Of a DNA stretch of 64,000 nt, positions 40,227 to 49,740 are shown one piece after another. Under the pieces are notes generated by a model, which worked only from the letters and a program-made list of their open reading frames with translations, ran no database searches and was not told where the DNA came from. The position numbers and the translations under genes were made by a program. Each line of letters begins with the position of its first letter. Positions within the stretch are counted from its first letter, which is position 1. This stretch comes from Alteromonadaceae bacterium BrNp21-10 (GTDB lineage Bacteria > Pseudomonadota > Gammaproteobacteria > Enterobacterales > Alteromonadaceae): assembly GCA_030418115.1 (NCBI GenBank), contig JAUHQD010000008.1:124001-188000 (forward strand), written 5' to 3'.

Positions 40227-40856
40227 CTATTCCCCGAGCAAGTCTTTAAATAATTGCTGATGGCGGAGAAGTTGCTGACGATGTTTTAAACGCTGACTCA
40301 GCACAATAGACTCTAAATCTTTCAAGGTTTTTTCGAAATCATCATTAACGAGAATAAAATCAAACTCATCATAATGAGAAATTTCTGAGCGTGCCGTCGA
40401 CATGCGTTGTTCAATCACTTCCGCTGAATCTTGACCACGGCCGGTTAGGCGACGACGCAATTCTTCAGTGGACGGCGGTAAAATGAAAATACTGTCGGTT
40501 TTTGGCAATAATTTTTTAACCTGCCGTGCGCCCTGCCAATCAATATCCAGAAACACGTCAATACCTTGTTGCATGGTATTTTCAATCACGGTTTTTGAGG
40601 TGCCGTAATAGTTACCAAACACCTCAGCCCATTCAAATAGGGTGTTGTCTGCAATTTGTTGCTTGAATTCTTCAACTGTCACAAAGTGGTAGTGCTTACC
40701 ATCAATTTCACCGGGACGCATAGGGCGAGTCGTCAAAGACACCGATAACTGAATGGAACCATCATTATGTTTATCAAGTAATGCCTTGATTAAACTAGAT
40801 TTTCCACCACCAGAAGGGGCAGCGAGTATAAATAAATTACCGGAAGCTTGAGGCAT
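40227..40856 (-). CDS. gmk: Guanylate kinase
   Basis: The 209-residue enzyme phosphorylates GMP to GDP. Residues 7-22 hold the P-loop [16 protein letters not shown], followed by the GMP-binding [20 protein letters not shown] and [15 protein letters not shown]-like region (here [16 protein letters not shown]), [14 protein letters not shown], and the lid [19 protein letters not shown]. Length is normal. It is the first gene of the gmk-rpoZ-spoT cluster and is divergent from cyaY. Confidence 0.96.
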   Translation of the reverse strand: MPQASGNLFILAAPSGGGKSSLIKALLDKHNDGSIQLSVSLTTRPMRPGEIDGKHYHFVTVEEFKQQIADNTLFEWAEVFGNYYGTSKTVIENTMQQGIDVFLDIDWQGARQVKKLLPKTDSIFILPPSTEELRRRLTGRGQDSAEVIEQRMSTARSEISHYDEFDFILVNDDFEKTLKDLESIVLSQRLKHRQQLLRHQQLFKDLLGE

Positions 40857-41027
40857 ATAATTATAAGACTGTATTAATTGCTGTGATCGAGCGCAGATAC
40901 TAACATGCTTAGCTTTTCTCTTAAATAATTACCCCCCAGCACGAGATAACTTGCGATTACACTTGATTCAAGGCGCGTTTTTCTTGACCATACCAACCTG
41001 ACTTCGCTTACAGGCACAGCCACACTC

Positions 41028-41354
41028 ATGCAAGAATCCGAATACCATCAAAAAGTAGAAGACGTATTACTCATTATCGAAGAGGCACTTGATGTTTGCC
41101 CAGTGGATATTGATTACGAATCCGCCAGCAGCATCCTGACATTAACCTTTATCAATGGCAGTAAAATCATTATTAACAAACAGCCACCATTGCTGCAAAT
41201 ATGGGTCGCCACCAAATACAATGGTCACCATTTTAATTTTCAAGATGGTGTGTGGATTGACGAACGCACCGGCGCTGAATTTTGGTCATTTATCGATGAA
41301 GCAGCAAGCAAACAAGCAGAACAGCCGGTGGTGTTAAGCGCAGGTGCAAAATGA
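41028..41354 (+). CDS. cyaY: Iron-sulfur cluster assembly protein CyaY (frataxin)
   Basis: The 108-residue protein is a bacterial frataxin: N-terminal acidic helix MQESEYHQKVEDVLLIIEEA with the ferrous-iron-binding carboxylates, then VDIDYESASSILTLTF, IIINKQPPLLQIWVATKYNG and a final HFNFQDGVWIDERTGAEFW. It modulates iron delivery to IscS/IscU. Its stop overlaps the start of the esterase gene (ATGA), indicating coupling. Confidence 0.95.
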   Translation: MQESEYHQKVEDVLLIIEEALDVCPVDIDYESASSILTLTFINGSKIIINKQPPLLQIWVATKYNGHHFNFQDGVWIDERTGAEFWSFIDEAASKQAEQPVVLSAGAK

Positions 41355-42022
41355 CAGATAACACTTTGCAGTTTGTTGATGTGAATCCAACAGCACCGGC
41401 AGCCGCCTGTGTGATTTGGCTACACGGCTTAGGTGATTCCGGCAATGGTTTCGCACCAATAGTGCCAGAGCTGCATATTGCCGAATCCCTAAATATACGT
41501 TTTGTCTTTCCCCACGCGCCAGTGCGCCCAGTAACCATTAATAACGGTATGCCGATGCGCGCTTGGTACGATATAAAATCTATGGAATTGGACAAACGCG
41601 CCGATGCAACCGGTGTACGCGAATCTGCTGATTTAGTTGAAGCGTTGATCTTGCAAGAAATTGCCGCAGGCATTCCAGCGAACAAAATAGTATTGGCGGG
41701 TTTTTCCCAAGGTGGCGTTATTGCTTTGCATTTAGGTACCCGCTTTAACCAGCAATTGGCCGGTATTATGGCGTTATCTACCTATATGAGCGAACCAGAC
41801 ACCTTAACCAACGAAGCAAGCGAGGCTAATAAATCCACTCCTATCCTGATGTGCCATGGCAGAATGGATGATGTGGTACCCATGACATTCGGTCGCCAAG
41901 CCCTCAATCAACTTGAAGCCAATCACTATCCGGTGGAATGGCATGATTACCCGATGCAACACAATGTCTGCGCCGAAGAAATCCTTAAAATTTCACAATG
42001 GCTGCAATCAAGACTAGGATAA
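41351..42022 (+). CDS. Carboxylesterase/phospholipase family alpha/beta hydrolase
   Basis: The 223-residue enzyme matches the PF02230 carboxylesterase type: VIWLHGLGDSGNGFAP, FVFPHAPVRPVTINNGMPM, RAWYDIKS, nucleophile elbow VLAGFSQGGVIALH (Ser), then CHGRMDDVVP (Asp) and a late His in YPMQHNVCAEE. The triad is thus complete. It is cytoplasmic (no signal peptide) and probably deacylates small esters or acyl-proteins. It is coupled to cyaY. Confidence 0.94.
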   Translation: MTDNTLQFVDVNPTAPAAACVIWLHGLGDSGNGFAPIVPELHIAESLNIRFVFPHAPVRPVTINNGMPMRAWYDIKSMELDKRADATGVRESADLVEALILQEIAAGIPANKIVLAGFSQGGVIALHLGTRFNQQLAGIMALSTYMSEPDTLTNEASEANKSTPILMCHGRMDDVVPMTFGRQALNQLEANHYPVEWHDYPMQHNVCAEEILKISQWLQSRLG

Positions 42023-42065
42023 TAGCAATCCTAATAACGAAGTAACATCACTGACGGAGCCCCTG

Positions 42066-42455
42066 ATGATTCGATTTTTAGCTGGCCTTATGCTGATTAC
42101 TTCTGCGCTAACAATGGCAGAACCTGTTGTGAATCGAGCCCAGTTAACGAGCAATATAATAGATAAACTGCCAGTTGATGATTTACAAAATCTGATGGCG
42201 GTGCCTGCAGAAACCATAGCTAATGTCTACTTTTTTACTCAAGTAGACGGGCTCGCCGGACAACAAATTGTCCATCGTTGGCTATATAAACAAGAGCCTA
42301 TGGCGGAAGTGCTATTGGAAATCGGGGGCGATAACTGGCGCACCCATTCCAGCAAAAAAATCCGCGCCAACTGGGCCGGCGACTGGCAGGTCCAAGTGCT
42401 GCATGGCGACAAACTTATTCATAGCTATGACTTCAAGGTTATTACCACTAAATAA
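42066..42455 (+). CDS. DUF2914 family exported protein
   Basis: The 129-residue protein has a signal peptide (FLAGLMLITSALTMAEP) and a single DUF2914 domain: VNRAQLTSNIIDKLPVDDL, VYFFTQVDGLAGQQIVHRWL, EIGGDNWRTHSSKKI, WAGDWQVQVLHGDKLIHSYD. Function is unknown. GGAG lies six bases before the ATG. It sits 43 bp behind the esterase gene and converges on the acyltransferase gene with 7 bp between stops. Confidence 0.88.
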   Translation: MIRFLAGLMLITSALTMAEPVVNRAQLTSNIIDKLPVDDLQNLMAVPAETIANVYFFTQVDGLAGQQIVHRWLYKQEPMAEVLLEIGGDNWRTHSSKKIRANWAGDWQVQVLHGDKLIHSYDFKVITTK

Positions 42456-42462
42456 TCTAATC

Positions 42463-43662
42463 TTAGGATAAGTATTTTCGCTGTAGTTTGTTCGCCAAAG
42501 GCTTTTCGATTTTATATGTACTCAAAATCGACAGCAACACAATAACCACCGACGCCCCTAGAATATGGTAATGACCGGTGGCTGGATTAATCATCAAACT
42601 AATCCAACAAAAAATCATCACAATGTTCTGCCAAATAAAAATTGAGAACGATAGTTCACCCAAGAACTGCATACCCGGCAGCGAAAAAATCCGCGCAAAA
42701 ATGCCATTACCACGAGCAAAATCAAGAATAATCTGCATATACAATGGCATAAACAAACCATGACGAATGAAGAATTTTAATGGTTCTGCAATGGTTCCCA
42801 TGCAGGCATAAACAATCAGCCCCAATAACGCCACATCACCCCATGCAAACCAACTTGGTTCTGCAGGTCGCCAGTCACTGTTAAAACGACTGATGGCAAA
42901 AATCCGAGTAAGCAACATACCGGCAATAAAATGCGGCACCCAAAATAACGGTGTCGATCCAATAACAATCGCCCAAACAATATCCACATCGACCATGCCT
43001 TGAGTTAGCCAAGCATAAATCGCCGTCGGTACCATTGAGATAATCGGCAACGCCATTAGCAGTATTACGGACTGAGTCTGAGTCAATTTGCCTAGAACGT
43101 GCATTAACCATGGCATCACTAAGTATAAAAATACTAATGCGGAAATGGTCCATGTTGGCCAACTCCACATAGGAACCCAGGGTGCGTACCAAGCTTGGGT
43201 TAAAGTAATGCTGGCCACTGCACTAGCCGCCACTTCTAAACCAGAGAAACCATTTTGTAGATGGTTATAAAACATCAACAAAATGGTGGGTACAATCACT
43301 ATCAAATGTATGGGGTACAGCCTAAACAAACGGCTTAACCAAAACTGCTTGCGGCTTATAGTGAGTTGCCCTTCCTTCCCCCAATACAAGTAGCTCAATA
43401 TAAAACCAGACAACATGAAGAAGAATGGTGTACTTAAAAAACCATTAGACAAAAAACTCACCAATCCTTGGGGCATGCTGGCAAAGCCGATCATCAGGTT
43501 TTCAAAACCCTCGGCCTTATCGCCGTTGTATACACTCCAGAGATGAAACAAAAAAATATGAAATACCGCAAAGAAGCGCACTCCAGTCAATGCGGGAATG
43601 TGCACGCTGGTTTTAGCTGCCGTGACCGTTGCTGGGGAATCAATTGTTGTTGCCGATTGCAT
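42463..43662 (-). CDS. Acyltransferase family 3 (OafA/YrhL-like) membrane protein
   Basis: The 399-residue inner membrane protein has about ten hydrophobic helices. Family blocks are ALTGVRFFAVFHIFLFHLW with the catalytic His, FFMLSGFILSYLYWG, RLFRLYPIHL with the Arg-rich catalytic element, and WTISALVFLYLVMPW. Such enzymes O-acylate lipopolysaccharide, exopolysaccharide or antibiotics. No partner glycan genes are adjacent. It is followed upstream on the same strand by the amidohydrolase gene, 34 bp away. Confidence 0.9.
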   Translation of the reverse strand: MQSATTIDSPATVTAAKTSVHIPALTGVRFFAVFHIFLFHLWSVYNGDKAEGFENLMIGFASMPQGLVSFLSNGFLSTPFFFMLSGFILSYLYWGKEGQLTISRKQFWLSRLFRLYPIHLIVIVPTILLMFYNHLQNGFSGLEVAASAVASITLTQAWYAPWVPMWSWPTWTISALVFLYLVMPWLMHVLGKLTQTQSVILLMALPIISMVPTAIYAWLTQGMVDVDIVWAIVIGSTPLFWVPHFIAGMLLTRIFAISRFNSDWRPAEPSWFAWGDVALLGLIVYACMGTIAEPLKFFIRHGLFMPLYMQIILDFARGNGIFARIFSLPGMQFLGELSFSIFIWQNIVMIFCWISLMINPATGHYHILGASVVIVLLSILSTYKIEKPLANKLQRKYLS

Positions 43663-43696
43663 AGCTTTATCCTTAAAGTTGTCGTTATTCTGTAGT

Positions 43697-45229
43697 CTAA
43701 TGTGCCAACGCTGACAGAGTTTCTCGCGCTACCGGCTTGCCATTGATCATGACAGTTTGAATGGTGTTAAAAGCATCATATTCTATCCGAGGATCTTTGC
43801 TCAACAGCAACAAATCCGCACGTTTACCTTCATGGACACTGCCAATGTCATGTTCCAAACCAAAGAATTTGGCGTTATTAATGGTTGCCGCTTGAAATCG
43901 GGTGAGGACAGAAATACCCGCCTGTTGCCAACGTAATAGTTCAAGATTTCCATTCAAACCCGTTGGGTTCGCATAGGTAAGATCGCTCGGCGTATCACTG
44001 CCAAAGAGCATTAATTCTGGCTCGCGCTCGGCGATATAGTTTGCTGTGGTTAATACTCGTTCAATCGCATCGACACTTAACAGTTGCCACTGACCTTTTT
44101 CTAACATTGATTTCGCCCATGGACGTTCACTGGCTTTGATAGTTGCTTGTTGGCCTGCCTCACTCAGATACCACTGCCTTAATATCTCAGGCATAGCCTG
44201 TTTTATTTGCGGCTGTTGCAAGTAGTCAGGGTTATGTAGGTCCATTTCACCGTAAAGTACCTGTACGGTTGGCTGCTGTTTAATGCCTTGCTGAATTACC
44301 CTATTTAACAAATTCACTATCTCCGGCGTTGGCTTGGTTTGTGTATTGTCGTTCCATGTCCACATGCCGTGTACAAAAGCATCCACACCGGCATCCACGC
44401 CTGCTTGTTGCGCTTGTTGCGAATTCGCATGCAATACCAATGGCAAACCCACTTGATGAGCTTGACTGACTAAGTCTTGCAGTAGCGATATTGACGGTAC
44501 TGGCCATTGACCATGGCCGCCAAAACCAGATTCGTAATGTGTTTTTACACATATTGCGCCATCGTCTTTAATGCGTTTAACCACCGCTTTAGGCGAATGT
44601 TCATCAAATTTGAGATCAGATGGGAAACTATGCCGATGAGACTCATCGACAATAAAATTAGGCACAACATCATAACGATATTGCTTGGGTATGAACTGCG
44701 TCGGGTAACCGTCCATCACCGGTGCCGCAGCACAAAAATAAGCTTGAGGACGCAATACTTGCTCGTTCCACTGTGTAATCGATTGGCTATCGGAGTTCAA
44801 ATCAATCAATGTGGTAAAACCGTAATACAGATAACTTAGTGGTTTATGATTAAGCGCAGCTTGGGCTACTTCTGGAAATGCCTGTTCCTGCTGCATTGTC
44901 ATCCCCGGCACACCGCTAAGATGGGTATGACTATCAATTAGTCCTGGTGCCAAAAACAGCCCTTCAGCATTGATAACTCTGGGAGTTCCCTTAAGCATAT
45001 GGCTTAGGTTTTGACCAATTTTTACAATTCGCCCGTTTTTAATAAACACGTCTGTCGGTTTATTGGCTGATACATCGGCGGCATCGCTTTGAGGATTACT
45101 AATAACCACATTGGTAATGAGGTAACTGCTAGTATTCTCTTCGGAGGTGCTGCTAGCCGAGGCATTGAACACCATTAATAAAAAAAATACTCCGCTGAAC
45201 TTAAAGTTTAAAAATTTACGCAACGTCAT
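43697..45229 (-). CDS. Amidohydrolase family protein, exported
   Basis: The 510-residue metal-dependent hydrolase has a signal peptide (FSGVFFLLMVFNASASS). Metal ligands and signature blocks are LIDSHTHLSG (HxH), a Lys in CVKTHYESG, LVLHANS (His), VHGMW (His) and FGSDTPSDL (Asp), and it ends GSVHEGKRADLLLLSKDPR. This is the imidazolonepropionase/prolidase-like group with a periplasmic location. The substrate is unknown; amides or cyclic compounds are usual for the family. Confidence 0.9.
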   Translation of the reverse strand: MTLRKFLNFKFSGVFFLLMVFNASASSTSEENTSSYLITNVVISNPQSDAADVSANKPTDVFIKNGRIVKIGQNLSHMLKGTPRVINAEGLFLAPGLIDSHTHLSGVPGMTMQQEQAFPEVAQAALNHKPLSYLYYGFTTLIDLNSDSQSITQWNEQVLRPQAYFCAAAPVMDGYPTQFIPKQYRYDVVPNFIVDESHRHSFPSDLKFDEHSPKAVVKRIKDDGAICVKTHYESGFGGHGQWPVPSISLLQDLVSQAHQVGLPLVLHANSQQAQQAGVDAGVDAFVHGMWTWNDNTQTKPTPEIVNLLNRVIQQGIKQQPTVQVLYGEMDLHNPDYLQQPQIKQAMPEILRQWYLSEAGQQATIKASERPWAKSMLEKGQWQLLSVDAIERVLTTANYIAEREPELMLFGSDTPSDLTYANPTGLNGNLELLRWQQAGISVLTRFQAATINNAKFFGLEHDIGSVHEGKRADLLLLSKDPRIEYDAFNTIQTVMINGKPVARETLSALAH

Positions 45230-45509
45230 TCTCCTTTTGCTTGTTTTAATATAGCTAAGCAGAGATTAAGCCAACTCCGACATAACCATTAACAATTTGA
45301 TTTATATAATTTTTTATATTTATCTCTCTTCTAGAAAGTGAACTTAGCTGTAATAAAATTAGCTTTTTGGTCATTTTGACCAGACTTTTTAAAATTCTCA
45401 CAACGATGGCAAAGCAATAAAGGATAAATATGCGTCTGGTTACATTCTTATTTCGACTTTCTGTTAAGATTACGCATAATCTGCATATCGCGTTTTGATA
45501 GGAATTTTC

Positions 45510-46439
45510 ATGACTGACAGAGTCATTCGCATTGCCACACGCCAAAGTGCATTAGCCTTGTGGCAGGCTGAATTTGTTAAATCAGCATTACAAGCTGCCC
45601 ATCCCGGCTTACAAGTGACCTTGGTACCCATGACTACCAAAGGCGACCAAATACTCGATTCGCCGCTGGCCAAAGTCGGTGGTAAAGGCTTGTTTATCAA
45701 AGAGCTTGAAGTGGCCATGCAAGAAGATCGCGCGGATATTGCGGTGCATTCTATGAAAGATGTGCCAATAGAGTTTCCAGCTGGTTTTAGTATTCACGCC
45801 ATTTGCGAGCGTGAAGACCCCCGTGATGCCTTTGTCTCCAATCACCATGACAATCTCAATGCCTTACCTCAAGGGGCGATTGTCGGTACCTCCAGTTTAC
45901 GTCGGCAGGTACAAATTAAAAAGTTGCGCCCAGATCTCAAGATTAAAGATTTGCGCGGCAATGTGAATACCCGCTTAGCCAAGCTTGATGCTGGCGATTA
46001 CGATGCCATTATTCTCGCTTCAGCGGGTTTGTTACGCCTAGAGATGCCAGAACGTATTCAAGAATATATCGCTGCTGAAGTATCATTACCGGCAGTTGGT
46101 CAAGGGGCGGTAGGTATTGAATGCCGCGATGATGACCACGAGCTAATTCAATTATTAGCGCCATTACACCATCAAGCCACAGCACAATGTGTTTTAGCCG
46201 AGCGCGCCCTTAATAAAAAACTACAAGGTGGTTGTCAGGTACCCATTGGTAGCTTTGCCCAGCTACAAGACGACACCTTACATCTGCGGGGTTTTGTCGG
46301 CGCAATACACGATGAGCGTATCCTCTATGCAGATGCCAGCGCCCCCAATACACAGTCAGAAGCGCTTGGATTAAAAGTCGCGCAAGCTCTTATCGATCAA
46401 GGGGCAGAAGAATTATTACAACAGGCGTATCAGGATTAA
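45510..46439 (+). CDS. hemC: Porphobilinogen deaminase (hydroxymethylbilane synthase)
   Basis: The enzyme joins four porphobilinogens into hydroxymethylbilane in haem and sirohaem synthesis. The 309-residue product starts [20 protein letters not shown] and has [53 protein letters not shown] and the cofactor-attaching Cys in [10 protein letters not shown]. The ATG at 45510 is preceded by AGGA; earlier in-frame codons are less likely. It begins the hemC-hemDX-hemY run. The 280-bp upstream region holds only a small GGTCA-TTT-TGACC palindrome (45369-45381) and a -10-like CATAAT (45475-45480). Confidence 0.97.
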   Translation: MTDRVIRIATRQSALALWQAEFVKSALQAAHPGLQVTLVPMTTKGDQILDSPLAKVGGKGLFIKELEVAMQEDRADIAVHSMKDVPIEFPAGFSIHAICEREDPRDAFVSNHHDNLNALPQGAIVGTSSLRRQVQIKKLRPDLKIKDLRGNVNTRLAKLDAGDYDAIILASAGLLRLEMPERIQEYIAAEVSLPAVGQGAVGIECRDDDHELIQLLAPLHHQATAQCVLAERALNKKLQGGCQVPIGSFAQLQDDTLHLRGFVGAIHDERILYADASAPNTQSEALGLKVAQALIDQGAEELLQQAYQD

Positions 46440-46441
46440 CC

Positions 46442-48409
46442 ATGGCGGATTTTTTACTTTTCAGGCCCGAGCCCAAATGCAGCAACAGCGTGGCGCAATT
46501 GCAAGCCGCAGGCATTGATGTAATAGGTCAGCCGTTGCAACAAATTGAGGCCGACAATCAACAAATTAAACTGTGTCAGCAAACCCTAAGCCAGTTACCG
46601 GCCAAGTCGTATGTGGTTTTTACCAGTACCTTTGCCGTTGAATATGCCCTTGAGTCTTTCAAAGACACCTCATGGTCTACAGGTTTAACTTGTTTTGCTG
46701 TAGGTAAAAGCACTGCTGATGCCTTGGCAACTGCGGGCATCAAGGCCAACTTACCCAAACGCTTTGATTCCGAAGGTTTGCTGGAATTAGCTGAGCTTAT
46801 CGATGTAAAAGATAAACAGGTGGTTATTGTTAAAGGCCACAACGGCCGCGAGTCGTTAATTAACGAACTCGAAGAGCGCGGTGCCAAAGTTAACGCCTTT
46901 AATCTCTACCATCGTCGGCCGGTAGCGCTGAATAATCTGCAACAAACATGGCAACAATCAGCAATTCGATGCATTATTGTTACTAGTGGCGAACAAATTG
47001 ATATCGCCTTTAAACAGTGTGATCAGCAATGGTTATTGAGTCGCCACTGGATCACGGTTAGCCAACGTTTGGCCGACCACTTAACGGAAAAAGGTGTTAG
47101 CCAGATTCACCTTAGTGAAGGTGCCCACGACGAAGCACTTATCACTAGTGCAAAACACTATTTGGCACAAGCTTTGGAGCAAGCAACAATGGCGCAAGAT
47201 ACCCCATCAGCACAACAACAAAAATTGCAAAAGCTTGCCGAAGAAGTGCGTGATAGCGTGCCAACAACGCCATCAAAGCCAACTGCAGCAGCCAAAACAC
47301 CGGCGGCGCCAGCACCTAAAGCAAATACGACGGCCAGTACGCCTGCGTCTATTCGTAAAGGCAGTCCTTGGCTGGCGCTATTTACTATTATCAACTTACT
47401 GTTGCTGTTACTGGTCTTCGCTGCTGGTTATTGGGCATGGCAGCAATGGGATCTTTATCAACAGAGCAATCAACAACGAGTCGATACCGAACAGCAGCAG
47501 ATGACCAGCGCATTAACCGATATGCGCTCACAACTGCAAAATGATGTCGACCAACAAGCGGCCGTGATTGCCCAACAATTACAGCAGTTTCAACATCAAG
47601 ACGAAGCCTTTAACAAACGTTTAGCTGAACTCAATGGTCAACGCCCTAGTGATTGGGTGTTAGCCGAAGCCGATTATTTAGTGCGCATGGCAGGGCGAAA
47701 GTTGTGGTTAGAACATGATGTGGCAACCGCCATATTAATGCTACAAAACGCCGACCAACGTTTAGCCGATTTGAACGATCCCAGCTTAATTCCTATTCGC
47801 ACTTTACTGACAGAAGATATTCAAACAGTACGCTTAATTAATAATGTGTCCCTCAGTGAAATTGCTTTAGAGCTTTCTGCGCTCGTTGGCCAAGTCAATG
47901 GCTTGCCATTAGCAATGGTGACATTACCCGAAGCAGAAGAAACTGCAGAAGATACTGCCCTAACGACCACTGTAGATGACTGGCGCACTAATCTGGCCAA
48001 AAGCTGGAATAACATAGTTGATGACTTTATTACCGTGCGTCGCCGTACCGACAGCGTGCAGCCGCTGATGAGTGAACAACAACAATGGCTGGCCAAAGAA
48101 CAGCTTAAACATTATCTACTACAAGCAGAAATCGCCGCATTGCGGGAACAAAGCACGCTGTTTAAGTCAATGTTGGACTTAAGTCAGCAATCATTAAATC
48201 AGTATTTCGATTTATCCGTATCCAGTAGCCAGCAATTTTTACAGCAATTGCGCCAACTCGCCGAACGAGATATTGCTCGTTACTATCCACAGCAGCTGGC
48301 AGCAGCGCAACCCTTGCAAGATTTACTCAAGCAACGGGTGAATGGTTTGTACAGCAACTCTCAACAAGACCTTGACGCAGCGCCCACCACAACAGGTGAC
48401 GCCCTATGA
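46442..48409 (+). CDS. hemDX: Fused uroporphyrinogen-III synthase (HemD) and HemX membrane protein
   Basis: The 655-residue protein joins two proteins normally separate. Residues 1-245 are HemD, which closes and inverts ring D: LLFRPEPKCSNSVAQLQAAG, SYVVFTSTFAVEYAL, CFAVGKSTADAL, LYHRRPVAL, IIVTSGEQ. A Pro/Ala/Thr-rich linker (250-308) leads to one membrane helix (310-333) and the HemX coiled-coil body (335-655: QQRVDTEQQQM, DWVLAEADYLVRMAGRKLWL). HemX's role is unclear. An internal ATG (47189) with GGAG nine bases upstream could also yield separate HemX. It follows hemC by 2 bp and overlaps hemY. Confidence 0.9.
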   Translation: MADFLLFRPEPKCSNSVAQLQAAGIDVIGQPLQQIEADNQQIKLCQQTLSQLPAKSYVVFTSTFAVEYALESFKDTSWSTGLTCFAVGKSTADALATAGIKANLPKRFDSEGLLELAELIDVKDKQVVIVKGHNGRESLINELEERGAKVNAFNLYHRRPVALNNLQQTWQQSAIRCIIVTSGEQIDIAFKQCDQQWLLSRHWITVSQRLADHLTEKGVSQIHLSEGAHDEALITSAKHYLAQALEQATMAQDTPSAQQQKLQKLAEEVRDSVPTTPSKPTAAAKTPAAPAPKANTTASTPASIRKGSPWLALFTIINLLLLLLVFAAGYWAWQQWDLYQQSNQQRVDTEQQQMTSALTDMRSQLQNDVDQQAAVIAQQLQQFQHQDEAFNKRLAELNGQRPSDWVLAEADYLVRMAGRKLWLEHDVATAILMLQNADQRLADLNDPSLIPIRTLLTEDIQTVRLINNVSLSEIALELSALVGQVNGLPLAMVTLPEAEETAEDTALTTTVDDWRTNLAKSWNNIVDDFITVRRRTDSVQPLMSEQQQWLAKEQLKHYLLQAEIAALREQSTLFKSMLDLSQQSLNQYFDLSVSSSQQFLQQLRQLAERDIARYYPQQLAAAQPLQDLLKQRVNGLYSNSQQDLDAAPTTTGDAL

Positions 48410-49572
48410 CCCGTATCATTATTTTGCTGTTGGTCATAGTAGGTGGCTTAGTAGCAGGCCCTTACTTTATTGGTGAAAAAGGCTATGTGCTGTTTGCCTT
48501 TGAAAATTGGACCGCTGAAATGTCGGTTATCAGTTTTGGCATATTAATGTTTGCGGGCCTGCTGGCTTTTTTGGTTATTGAGTGGTTAGTAAAACGCTTG
48601 TGGCGTGGTTTTGATGGTTCTTTTAGTTGGTTTAGTGGTTGGAGTCAGCGACGACGCAATAAGGCTTTTATGCTGGGTATGCTGGCCGCCGAAGAACAAC
48701 AATATAGCGAAGCACAAAAGCACCTCAGTAAAGTGAATCATGAAGACTATTCAGGTTTAACCCTATTAGCTTTGGCCAATAGTGCGTTGCAACAGCAAAA
48801 TAATGATCAGGCCATTGATTATTGGCAGCAGGCGCAACAACAACAGCCTAGCCAACTTGCGGCCACGTTGCATTTAGCACGTTATTACTTAAAAAATAAC
48901 GACAGTAAGCAAGCACTGACTTGTTTGGGATCAGTTACTGATGAAACAACTCTACGCCACCCTAAGCTTGTGCAGTTAATGGCTGAGGCACTTGCCGCCA
49001 GCAAGCAATGGCAAAAGTTACATCAACGCTTACCGGAATGGAAAAAGGCACTGGGGAAAGTCCAATATCAACAATGGATGGCCCAAGCTAGCCAAGGTGT
49101 ATTTGCTGAAATAGCCAGCAAACAAGGCGCTAATGCGCTGAAACAACACTGGCAGCAACTGTCCCGATCTGAGCGCAAAGATCCAGCGCAACAGGCTGCC
49201 TATATCCAGCAATTGATTCAGCAAGATATGCATACCGATGCGATGCAGGCATTAGTAGATTTCCAGTCGCAACCACAGGCGCTATTACTACCTTTGTTTA
49301 AACTACAACGTAGTAATAACCCAGCACCGGCCATTAAAAAATTGGAAGGTTGGCTGAAAAGTGACGTGAGTAATACCACATTGCTGTCAACCTTGGCCCA
49401 TGTTGCTTTTAACGCCAAAGACTTCAGTTTGTGTGAAAAGGTCATGACCAAACGTTTGCAACTACAAAGCGACCGTGAAGATCAACTGTTAATGGCAAAG
49501 ACCAAAGAAGCACTAGGTCAACCGCAAGCGGCGTTATTGTTGTATAAACAAGCGTTACACATCACTAACTAA
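48406..49572 (+). CDS. hemY: HemY protein (haem biosynthesis-associated TPR membrane protein)
   Basis: The 388-residue protein has two N-terminal membrane helices (IIILLLVIVGGLVAGPYFIG and ISFGILMFAGLLAFLVIEWL), the HemY_N block RLWRGFDGSFSWFSGWSQRR, and TPR-like repeats over the rest (AEEQQYSEAQKHLSKV, LAATLHLARYYLKNND). This proteobacterial HemY is not the protoporphyrinogen oxidase of the same name; its function is not well defined. The ATG overlaps the hemDX stop (ATGA), so it is translated with it. Confidence 0.92.
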   Translation: MTRIIILLLVIVGGLVAGPYFIGEKGYVLFAFENWTAEMSVISFGILMFAGLLAFLVIEWLVKRLWRGFDGSFSWFSGWSQRRRNKAFMLGMLAAEEQQYSEAQKHLSKVNHEDYSGLTLLALANSALQQQNNDQAIDYWQQAQQQQPSQLAATLHLARYYLKNNDSKQALTCLGSVTDETTLRHPKLVQLMAEALAASKQWQKLHQRLPEWKKALGKVQYQQWMAQASQGVFAEIASKQGANALKQHWQQLSRSERKDPAQQAAYIQQLIQQDMHTDAMQALVDFQSQPQALLLPLFKLQRSNNPAPAIKKLEGWLKSDVSNTTLLSTLAHVAFNAKDFSLCEKVMTKRLQLQSDREDQLLMAKTKEALGQPQAALLLYKQALHITN

Positions 49573-49624
49573 GATTGTTACTACAATCACAGACTTACCC
49601 CTGATTGCCGCGTTAATTACACCT

Positions 49625-49645
49625 ATAGCCGCTGTCAGCGGTTAT
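49625..49645. terminator. Possible hairpin downstream of hemY
   Basis: ATAGCCGCT (49625-49633) and AGCGGTTAT (49637-49645) form a 9-bp stem with one wobble pair and a GTC loop, 53 bp after the hemY stop. The following T run is poor, so termination is uncertain. Confidence 0.4.
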
Positions 49646-49740
49646 ATCTAAGCGCGCGATGTGATTGATTTTTACTGTAAACTCTATACCGTGTTCTAGG
49701 CAATAACTGCAATTCACTTAAAAAGGTATTCATTATCAAT

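Noticed and set aside
45369-45381. GGTCA-TTT-TGACC palindrome upstream of hemC
   Set aside because: Five-base arms are too short to call an operator; position relative to a promoter is unclear.
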